A stretch of DNA of 52,652 nt from Lachnospiraceae bacterium (lineage in GTDB: Bacteria; Bacillota; Clostridia; Lachnospirales; Lachnospiraceae): NCBI GenBank assembly GCA_017518735.1, contig JAFWTY010000035.1, forward strand, positions 1-52,652, written 5' to 3'. Shown piece by piece: positions 26,214-33,396 of the stretch; the first letter of the stretch is position 1, and each line of letters begins with the position of its first letter. The translations under genes and the position numbers were made by a program. Below the pieces are notes generated by a model. The model was not told where the DNA came from, did no database searches, and saw only the letters and a list, made by a program, of their open reading frames with translations.

Positions 26214-26244
26214 AAAATCCAAGGTTTTCATAACCTTGGATTTT
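26214..26244 (+). terminator. 13-bp hairpin in the era leader (terminator or attenuator)
   Basis: AAAATCCAAGGTT (26214-26226) pairs perfectly with AACCTTGGATTTT (26232-26244) around the loop TTCAT. The descending arm ends in TTTT, so it can stop read-through from the DUF4349 gene, yet it also lies within the era transcript about 10 bases after the predicted start and 30 bases before the era start codon. Confidence 0.65.
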
Positions 26245-26274
26245 GATGTGTAAAGATTATAAAGGATTGAAAAA

Positions 26275-27180
26275 ATGCAGGATCAGGCAAAAACAAAATC
26301 CGGATATGTCGGAATAATCGGCAGACCGAATGTGGGAAAATCATCACTGATGAACCGTATCATCGGCCAGAAGATTGCAATTACTTCCGCAAAACCGCAG
26401 ACAACAAGAAACATCATTCGAACCGTTGTAACCAAAGAAAATGCACAGTTGATTTTCCTGGATACACCGGGAATTCATAAGTCCAGAAATAAACTGGATG
26501 ATTTTATGGTGAAGAGTGCAAAGAGCGTCGTAAATGAAGCGGACGTTGTAATGTGGCTTGTGGAACCGAGTGATTTCATCGGTGCCGGTGAGAAAGCAAT
26601 AGCCGAAATATTAAATACCATCCGTATTCCTGTATTTTTGATCATCAATAAGGTGGATACGCTTAAGAAGGATGAAATCCTGCATATCATGGATACCTAC
26701 CACAGAGTTTGCAACTTTGCCGAAATCGTTCCGGTATCGGCACTGAAAGGCAACAATGTGGAGGAACTGCTGGATTTACTGATTTCATATCTTCCCGAAG
26801 GACCGTTTTTATATGACGAGGAAACGGTTACGGACCAGTCGGAACGTAACATTACGGCTGAAATCATTCGTGAAAAAGCCCTTCGCAATTTACGTGATGA
26901 GATTCCTCACGGAATCGCGGTTACCGTGGATAAGATGGAATTCAAAAAAGGTATTTGCAACATTGATGCCACGATTATCTGTGAAAAGGAATCCCATAAG
27001 GGAATGATTATCGGAAAAGGCGGAAACATGCTGAAAAAGATCGGTTCTTCCGCACGTATTGATCTGGAGAAGATGCTGGATATCCAGGTGAATCTGAAAC
27101 TCTGGGTAAAGGTTCGAAACAACTGGCGTGACGATGAATTTCTGTTAAAAGATTTGGGATATCAGAAAAACGATGAATGA
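26275..27180 (+). CDS. era: GTPase Era
   Basis: A 301-residue Era, full length, which binds the 3' end of 16S rRNA and checks 30S subunit maturation. GTPase motifs are GRPNVGKS, the effector region PQTTRNIIR, DTPGIH and NKVD. The C-terminal KH domain carries GMIIGKGGNMLKKIG. It is the first gene of an operon whose second gene, recO, overlaps its last eight bases. No strong ribosome binding site is evident; AAAGGATTG precedes the start. Confidence 0.98.
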   Translation: MQDQAKTKSGYVGIIGRPNVGKSSLMNRIIGQKIAITSAKPQTTRNIIRTVVTKENAQLIFLDTPGIHKSRNKLDDFMVKSAKSVVNEADVVMWLVEPSDFIGAGEKAIAEILNTIRIPVFLIINKVDTLKKDEILHIMDTYHRVCNFAEIVPVSALKGNNVEELLDLLISYLPEGPFLYDEETVTDQSERNITAEIIREKALRNLRDEIPHGIAVTVDKMEFKKGICNIDATIICEKESHKGMIIGKGGNMLKKIGSSARIDLEKMLDIQVNLKLWVKVRNNWRDDEFLLKDLGYQKNDE

Positions 27181-27814
27181 TTTAACGGTAACGGGAATCG
27201 TAATTAAATCGGAACCTATCGGGGAATATGACAGAAGAGTGGTTTTGCTGACGAAGGAGAAGGGGAAAATCACGGCTTTTGCCAAAGGTGCCCTGCGCCC
27301 GACCAACCGTTTTGTAGCCAGTACCAATCCGTTTGTGTTTGGATTATTTGAACTGTATTGCGGAGCGAATTCCTATTCCCTTACAAAAGTCGAAGTAAAA
27401 GATTATTTTGACGGTTTCCGGAAAGATGTCACCAGTACGTTTTATGGGACGTATTTTCTGGAAATAGCCGATTATTACGGCAGGGAAAATGCCGACAATC
27501 TCGGATTGATGAGACTGTTATACAAGGGACTGACCTTACTTCTTTCCGGTGAAAGACCGAAAGATTTTGTGAAAACCGTTTTTGAATTAAAAGCCATCAT
27601 GCTTGAAGGGGAGTTTCCCGAAATTCCTTCGGGAGAAGATTTTCCGGAAGGTGCCAGAAAAGCATTAAAGTATTTGTATCAGACCAAACCCGAAGATGCG
27701 TTTTCCTTTACTCTTTCCGATGAGACATTTGAGAGACTGAAAAAACATGCACGGACGGTATGCAGGAATACGTTTGAAAAAGAGTTTTTAAGCCTGGCAA
27801 TGATAGAAGACTGA
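27173..27814 (+). CDS. recO: DNA repair protein RecO, zinc-finger-less form
   Basis: A 213-residue RecO, shorter than the usual 240-260. RecO loads RecA on SSB-coated DNA together with RecR. The N-terminal OB fold is typical (TGIVIKSEPIGEYDRRVVLLT; ITAFAKGALRP), and the helical domain follows. The four-cysteine zinc finger normally found after about residue 150 is missing: that region reads EFPEIPSGEDFPEGARKALK and the only cysteines lie elsewhere. The loss looks like a subfamily property rather than damage. It overlaps era by eight bases, the usual era-recO order in Firmicutes. Confidence 0.9.
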   Translation: MNDLTVTGIVIKSEPIGEYDRRVVLLTKEKGKITAFAKGALRPTNRFVASTNPFVFGLFELYCGANSYSLTKVEVKDYFDGFRKDVTSTFYGTYFLEIADYYGRENADNLGLMRLLYKGLTLLLSGERPKDFVKTVFELKAIMLEGEFPEIPSGEDFPEGARKALKYLYQTKPEDAFSFTLSDETFERLKKHARTVCRNTFEKEFLSLAMIED

Positions 27815-27825
27815 AGAATCGCAAC

Positions 27826-30800
27826 ATGACAAAACCGATTGTATTTTCCAAAACAAAATATTGGGTCTGCGCTTTGGCGGAATATGCTGCCTTTCTTTTA
27901 TCAAGCGGACTTTTATATGCCCTTAATCCGCAAAAAGGTCTTTCCTGGGCATTGATCTTCTTAATTCAGATTGTTGCTTCCTTTACCGTTTTCTACGGAA
28001 CTCTCGGAAGAGAAGAGAACGGCTCTTATTCCGGAGAAGATTCATTTCGAAAGATTGCATTTTTACAGCTTCCGTACCAGCTTGTGTTGCTGGCGGTTTG
28101 GTGTCTGATCGGATTCTTGAGTCATCTGATCTTCAAAGAAAAATCCGGCTGGATTACATTTGCCGGTACGATGGCGGTAACAGGTGTTGCACACATGTTT
28201 TACCCGACATTATGTGTGGCAAAGGAGATTAAGTCCAAAATCGGAAAGTGGCTGTATGCGCATGATCTCTATCTGCATGCCTTTTTTGTCACGATTACGG
28301 TTTATCTTGTTTTATATTCCATCTATGAAGTCTATCCGTTCGGAGAAAACATTTACTTGAGAATGGACTGTTATCATCAGTATGCTCCCTTCCTGAAGGA
28401 GTTCTACCGTCATATCCATGAAGGAGACGGATTGTTTTTTGCTTGGGAGAACGGTTTAGGAGTCAATTACTGGGCACATTACGGATATTATCTTTCTTCG
28501 CCGTCCAACTGGCTTTTGCTGCTTTTACCGAAGAGCCATATTCTGGAAGGGATTACCGCCGGAATTATGATCAAGGGAGGATTGGCTTCCGTTTCATTTC
28601 TGTATTATCTCCAAAGAAAGAACAGGGGACGGGATATGATCCGTCTTTTGCTGGCACTGTTTTACGGCGGAAGCGCCTATTATCTTGCTTACTCCTGTAA
28701 TATCATGTGGTCGGACAGTTATATTCTGATTCCTCTTATTTTCCTTGGCGTAGAAAAAATAGCAGAGGGAAAAAACAGTTTCCTGTACGGCTTAAGTTTA
28801 TGTCTTTGTATTTTTTCGAACTTCTATATTGCCATCATAGTCGGACTTGCCGTTGTTATCTATTTCCTGGCAAATCTGATCCTGCATGCGAGAGAAGGAA
28901 AGGTAATCTTAAAAATCGGACGGTTTGTTTTTACTACAATCGTAGTCTGTATGATTACGGCCGTCATACTTTTGCCGGAGTATCTGTGCCTGAAAAACAC
29001 GGTTGCCGGAGATTTTGCCTTCCCGGAAAAATGGGAGAGTTACTTCCCCTTCCATGAACTGTTTACCAGAATGCTTTTAAACGTGGATACCGTTCAGAAG
29101 GATTCGAACCTTCCGAATATTTTTGCATCGTTATTTGCATTTTTCTTATTGCCGTATTTCTTTTTCAACAAAAAGATCAAGCCGCTCAAGAAGGTGCTTT
29201 GGGGCATAATGATTGTATTTTTGCTCTTTTCTTTCCAGTGGAACACGTTGACTTATATTTGGCACGGACTTCATTTTCCGAATTCATTCCCAGCCAGACA
29301 TTCGTTCTTTTATGTTTTCCTGATCCTTTCCATGGCGGATGAATGCTATGAGAAAAAAGACGGCGTGCATAAGGTATTCTACATTCCGGTTTCGGTACTC
29401 GTAACGGCCGGCTGTATTGTGCTCTGGGTACTCTTTTCCGCGAACGATATATTAAACGGAGTTACGACCTATCTGTTCTCCGCATTACTGATTCTTTGCT
29501 ACGGAGCATTGTTTTTCCTTCGCAAAAAAATCGGAATGCAGGCATTTCAAATTGTATTGTTTTCTTTATTATTTGTGGAATTTTTCAGCAACACCCTTGC
29601 TGTCGGAGTCAACTCCACTGTGGACAGAACCGAATATGTGGAGGATGAAAAACTGACCGAATCCGTTCTGGCACAGATACGTGAAAGAGACGAAGGTTTC
29701 TACCGTATTGAAGAAGCGGACAAGAGATTCATGAACGAGGCCGGATGGGACGGATATTACGGAGCATCTGTGTTTTCCTCTACAATTTCCGGAGGCGTGG
29801 TAAATTTCTATTCTCAGACCGGAATGCGTTATAGTGAAGTAGCATATGCTCATGTCGGAGCAACTCCCTATACCTCATCCCTGCTCGGTGTTCGCTACAT
29901 TCTTGCAAAAGACAAGCAGTACCTCGGAGACACCTTCCGGGAAGAAATCCTGGTCGGAGAGGATGAGGAAGACGGATATTACTATGTTTATGAAAACCTT
30001 TATCCGTTAAGCGTCGGATACGGTATTTCAAGGGAGGCATTTGATTCCTTCCCCGAGGAGAAGGTAAAGGCGCCGTTTGCAAACAGTCAGGAAATCGCAC
30101 GAACAATTCTCCCGGATGTGAATATATATCGTGTTCTCCCGGTATATGGTTTTTCGGACAGTGAAGAGCATGAACTGGAAGGCGGAAAGACGATTACCGG
30201 GAAAGCAACCACCTATTATGTCCCGGCCGGACAGCATGCATTCTTTTATGTGGTAAATTATCTGGACGGCATTCAGATCATCAATCAGAATATGGACGGA
30301 GAGATCATAAACAGCTACAAGGAAACCGGTTTGAAGTTCCGTCATATTATGGATCTCGGTGAGTACGACGAGGATCGAATGATTAAAATGATCAGCGTCG
30401 ATAACGGGGAGGATGAACTGCATTTCCAGGCCTATTGCCTGAATGAAGCGGAATATCTCAGACTGATGGCGGAAATGTCAAAAGATTCGTTTGAAGTGAA
30501 AGAGTATTCCTCTACCAAGATGATCGGAACCTTTTCCTGTGAAGAGGATGAGATGCTGGTATTCTCGATTCCTTATGACGATGGTTTTTCAATCACAATT
30601 GACGGTGTAAAAGTAAAGACGGAAAAATACGCCAATGCATTTCTTGCTGTTCCGGTATCCGCTGGAAACCATAATGTGGTAATCCGCTATGCTCCTCCCG
30701 GATTCTATAAAGGTCTTTGTATTACAGCTGTAGGCATATTACTGGCTGCTTTGTGGATTATGCTATCACGATTGCAAATGAAAAAAGCAGAAGCGAAATC

Positions 30801-30837
30801 TGTAAAAGAGGAAGAAGAGGAGCTCGCCGGGGAATGA
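27826..30837 (+). CDS. YfhO-family polytopic membrane protein (GT-C-like)
   Basis: A 1003-residue membrane protein of the YfhO family. These are thought to be GT-C-fold glycosyltransferases; in Bacillus and Listeria YfhO acts in lipoteichoic acid glycosylation. The N-terminal two-thirds holds about 12-14 hydrophobic helices with the family motif YLRMDCYHQYAPFLKEF followed by GLGVNYWAHYGYYLSSPSNW, the acidic residues facing the outside. The C-terminal 400 residues form a soluble extracellular domain ending with one more helix. The C-terminal cytoplasmic tail is Lys/Glu-rich. It lies 11 bases after recO, and its stop overlaps the CPBP gene (ATGA). A cell-envelope glycosylation role is inferred. 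Confidence 0.88.
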   Translation: MTKPIVFSKTKYWVCALAEYAAFLLSSGLLYALNPQKGLSWALIFLIQIVASFTVFYGTLGREENGSYSGEDSFRKIAFLQLPYQLVLLAVWCLIGFLSHLIFKEKSGWITFAGTMAVTGVAHMFYPTLCVAKEIKSKIGKWLYAHDLYLHAFFVTITVYLVLYSIYEVYPFGENIYLRMDCYHQYAPFLKEFYRHIHEGDGLFFAWENGLGVNYWAHYGYYLSSPSNWLLLLLPKSHILEGITAGIMIKGGLASVSFLYYLQRKNRGRDMIRLLLALFYGGSAYYLAYSCNIMWSDSYILIPLIFLGVEKIAEGKNSFLYGLSLCLCIFSNFYIAIIVGLAVVIYFLANLILHAREGKVILKIGRFVFTTIVVCMITAVILLPEYLCLKNTVAGDFAFPEKWESYFPFHELFTRMLLNVDTVQKDSNLPNIFASLFAFFLLPYFFFNKKIKPLKKVLWGIMIVFLLFSFQWNTLTYIWHGLHFPNSFPARHSFFYVFLILSMADECYEKKDGVHKVFYIPVSVLVTAGCIVLWVLFSANDILNGVTTYLFSALLILCYGALFFLRKKIGMQAFQIVLFSLLFVEFFSNTLAVGVNSTVDRTEYVEDEKLTESVLAQIRERDEGFYRIEEADKRFMNEAGWDGYYGASVFSSTISGGVVNFYSQTGMRYSEVAYAHVGATPYTSSLLGVRYILAKDKQYLGDTFREEILVGEDEEDGYYYVYENLYPLSVGYGISREAFDSFPEEKVKAPFANSQEIARTILPDVNIYRVLPVYGFSDSEEHELEGGKTITGKATTYYVPAGQHAFFYVVNYLDGIQIINQNMDGEIINSYKETGLKFRHIMDLGEYDEDRMIKMISVDNGEDELHFQAYCLNEAEYLRLMAEMSKDSFEVKEYSSTKMIGTFSCEEDEMLVFSIPYDDGFSITIDGVKVKTEKYANAFLAVPVSAGNHNVVIRYAPPGFYKGLCITAVGILLAALWIMLSRLQMKKAEAKSVKEEEEELAGE

Positions 30838-31514
30838 GCAAGAGGAAGAAGAGTACCATCATTAACGGATGCATTATCGCATTGCTAGCACTGGCTCTGG
30901 TTTTTCTTACGGAACAGGTTTTACAGCCGGGCTACTGGGTCAAGGCGGCAATCAAGGCGGCTGCCTTTATAGGGGCAATCGTAATATATACGTTTCATTC
31001 GGGAAAAAAGTTTTTGGATGTCATCAATCTTCATAAGCCGAAAAAGATTGGCATCCTGATTCTTTGTATTCTGGTTTTCTTCGTCGGAATCGGTGTATTG
31101 TTCTTTCTTCTTAGAAATCAGATTGATTTAAGTTCCATCAAAGAGAGTCTTATGACAAAGGAAAGACTGACCAAAAAGAACTGTCTCTTTGTATTTGTAT
31201 ATATCATCTGTGTGAATTCTTTTCTGGAAGAAGCGTTCTTTCGTGGTTTTCTTGCAAGAATGATTCCGAATAAATGGGTCGGTGCAATTATCAGTGCACT
31301 CCTGTTTTCCGTTTATCATATCGGAATCGTCGGAACATGGTTCAATGTCTTTATCTTTGCGCTTTGTATCATAGGGCTGGCGCTGGTTGGCTTGTTTCTT
31401 CAGTGGCTTTCCGGAAAATTTAAGACGATTGCTGCTTCCTGGATGGTGCATGCCAGTGCAAATGTGGCAATTAATGTAATCGGAGCGCTGTTGATTTTTG
31501 AGGTTCTTTCCTAG
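30834..31514 (+). CDS. CPBP-family intramembrane glutamic endopeptidase
   Basis: A 226-residue membrane protein with about seven helices and the CPBP (Abi/Rce1-like) active-site motifs: EEAFFRG with Glu132 and Glu133, FSVYH, and HASAN near the C-terminus. Such proteins act as prenyl-protein proteases in eukaryotes; in bacteria roles include bacteriocin immunity and signalling, and none can be assigned here. The start at 30834 overlaps the yfhO-family stop as ATGA, and is preferred over upstream in-frame codons lying inside that gene. It is the last gene of the era operon. Confidence 0.88.
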   Translation: MSKRKKSTIINGCIIALLALALVFLTEQVLQPGYWVKAAIKAAAFIGAIVIYTFHSGKKFLDVINLHKPKKIGILILCILVFFVGIGVLFFLLRNQIDLSSIKESLMTKERLTKKNCLFVFVYIICVNSFLEEAFFRGFLARMIPNKWVGAIISALLFSVYHIGIVGTWFNVFIFALCIIGLALVGLFLQWLSGKFKTIAASWMVHASANVAINVIGALLIFEVLS

Positions 31515-31535
31515 AATGGCTTTCGGGATTATCAC

Positions 31536-31564
31536 TTGAAAGAGTGGACGATATTTGATAAAAT
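31536..31564 (+). promoter_or_regulatory. SigA promoter of glyQS
   Basis: TTGAAA at 31536-31541, a 17-base spacer and TAAAAT at 31559-31564, with TG at 31556-31557 (extended -10). The leader of about 48 bases is too short for a T-box. Confidence 0.8.
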
Positions 31565-31618
31565 CAGCTGATACGATTCAATGAATGATTAGTAACATCA
31601 CATAAAGGAGCAAATGTT

Positions 31619-33016
31619 ATGGAAAAAACAATGGACAAAATCGTAACTTTAGCCAAAGCCAGAGGCTTTATCTATCCCGGTTCCGAAATTTACGGCGGAC
31701 TTGCAAATACCTGGGATTACGGTAACCTCGGTGTAGAGCTTAAGAATAATGTAAAGAAAGCATGGTGGCAGAAATTTGTACAGGAATCTCCTACAAACGT
31801 AGGCGTTGACTGCGCAATTCTGATGAATCCCCAGACCTGGGTAGCTTCCGGTCATTTGGGCGGATTTTCCGATCCTTTGATGGATTGTAAAGAATGCCAC
31901 GAACGTTTCCGTGCAGATAAACTGATTGAGGATTTTGCACAGGAGAAGGGACTTGAATTACCCAAGCCCGTAGATGCATTTTCTCAGGAAGAGATGATGT
32001 AGTACATCAAGGACAATTCCATTCCCTGTCCGACCTGCGGTAAGCATAATTTTACCGACATCCGTCAGTTTAACTTGATGTTCAAAACCTTCCAGGGCGT
32101 TACCGAGGATGCGAAGAGCGTGGTTTATCTTCGTCCCGAGACCGCTCAGGGTATTTTTGTAAACTTCAAAAACGTTCAGCGTACTTCCAGAAAGAAAGTA
32201 CCGTTCGGTATCTGCCAGGTTGGTAAGTCTTTCCGTAACGAGATCACTCCCGGAAACTTCACCTTCCGTACCAGAGAGTTTGAGCAGATGGAGATGGAAT
32301 TCTTCTGCAAGCCCGGTACCGACCTTGAGTGGTTCCAGTACTGGAGAGGCTTCTGCCGTGACTGGTTATTAAGTCTTGGTATCAAGGAAGATGAAATGCG
32401 TCTTCGTGACCATGATCCCGAAGAGCTTTGCTTCTACTCCAAGGGAACGACCGATATCGAGTTCTTATTCCCCTTCGGATGGGGTGAACTCTGGGGCATC
32501 GCAGACAGAACCGACTACGACTTAACCCAGCATCAGAATGTAAGTAAGCAGGATATGAGCTACTTCGATGATGAGACCAACGAAAGATACATTCCTTACG
32601 TTGTAGAGCCTTCCCTCGGTGCAGATCGTGTTGTACTTGCTTTCCTTTGCGCAGCATACGACGAAGAGAACATCGGAACGGAAGAGAAGCCCGATATGCG
32701 TACCGTTATGCATTTCCATCCGGCTCTTGCACCTGTTAAGATCGGTGTTCTTCCTCTTTCCAAGAAGCTCAACGAGGGTGCCGAAAAGATATACGCAAAA
32801 CTTGCCAAGAAGTATGTTTGCGAATTCGATGACAGAGGAAACATCGGTAAGAGATATCGTCGTCAGGATGAAATCGGAACTCCGTTCTGCGTAACCTACG
32901 ATTTTGATTCCGAAACCGACAACTGTGTAACCGTAAGATTCCGTGATTCCATGGAGCAGGTAAGAATCTCCATCGATGAGCTGGACAGCTTCTTTGCGGA
33001 TAAATTTGATTTCTGA
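31619..33016 (+). CDS. glyQS: Glycyl-tRNA synthetase (dimeric type) interrupted by an in-frame TAG
   Basis: The frame encodes a complete alpha2-type glycyl-tRNA synthetase of about 465 residues, joining glycine to tRNA-Gly. The first part (to 31999) has [21 protein letters not shown] and [13 protein letters not shown]. The second part has [62 protein letters not shown] and a C-terminal anticodon-binding domain. The only defect is TAG at 32000-32002, between EEMM and YIKDN, in a poorly conserved spot; the frame and all motifs are intact on both sides. One base change from AAG, CAG or GAG would explain it. TAG ends several neighbouring genes, so it is not a reassigned codon. AAAGGAG at 31604-31610 supports the start. 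Confidence 0.9.
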
Positions 33017-33039
33017 CATAAAATATGAATAAGAGAAAG

Positions 33040-33066
33040 CGTGTCCGAAGATTCGGGCACGTTTTT
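33040..33066 (+). terminator. Rho-independent terminator after glyQS
   Basis: CGTGTCCGA (33040-33048) pairs with TCGGGCACG (33053-33061) with one G-U pair and the loop AGAT, followed by TTTTT. Confidence 0.93.
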
Positions 33067-33211
33067 CATTTTGTGAACCTAATATAATCGCTGTTCGCCC
33101 GGTGATCTAAGCGGAATAACAACATGTAAAGAATTATGTAAACCAAATGCTCTTTTTGTTCATAAAAAGTTTAACAATATATTGTCAGGAACTTAACGAA
33201 AAATATAGCGA

Positions 33212-33224
33212 AACGCTAAGCGTT
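33212..33224 (+). promoter_or_regulatory. Palindromic operator candidate upstream of ppdK
   Basis: AACGCT-A-AGCGTT is a perfect 6-1-6 inverted repeat ending two bases before the extended -10 promoter, where a repressor or activator could act. The binding protein is unknown. Confidence 0.45.
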
Positions 33225-33225
33225 G

Positions 33226-33234
33226 TGATATAAT
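33226..33234 (+). promoter_or_regulatory. Extended -10 promoter of ppdK
   Basis: TGATATAAT with a perfect TATAAT at 33229-33234. No good -35 box is visible; an inverted repeat occupies that area, suggesting regulated transcription. Confidence 0.65.
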
Positions 33235-33240
33235 ACTTAA

Positions 33241-33396
33241 ATCGCAGGAGCCGAAAAGAAACCTGCGAAGAGTCATAAGGAAGCGGCCAAATCCCGTAAA
33301 ATCAAAGCGGGAAAGGGTTTGCTTGCTTGTTTTGTCGTTACTTACGACAGATAACCGACCTCAAAGAAAAAACAATTTAAGGAGGATAAAGGCGGT
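33241..33396 (+). promoter_or_regulatory. Long structured leader of ppdK, class not recognised
   Basis: The predicted transcript has about 155 leader bases. TCGCAGG (33242-33248) pairs with CCTGCGA (33262-33268); TCCCG (33292-33296) with CGGGA (33308-33312); TGTCGT (33333-33338) with ACGACA (33344-33349). AAGGAGG at 33377-33383 follows. Together with 33067-33211 upstream, this covers the 380-base gap between glyQS and ppdK. No codons resembling a leader peptide stand out, and it does not match the SAM, TPP, glycine, c-di-GMP, purine or T-box patterns I know. It may be a cis-regulatory RNA. Confidence 0.45.

Noticed and set aside
30717..30833. Upstream extension of the CPBP protease frame
   Set aside because: It lies wholly inside the yfhO-family gene in another frame; the ATGA overlap at 30834 gives the natural start.
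31565..31618. T-box riboswitch for glyQS
   Set aside because: The leader is only about 48 bases and has no specifier loop or T-box sequence.
32000..32002. Genome-wide reassignment of TAG to an amino acid, or pyrrolysine
   Set aside because: TAG terminates many clearly complete genes here, and no pylT/pylS is visible; the spot is not a known pyrrolysine site.
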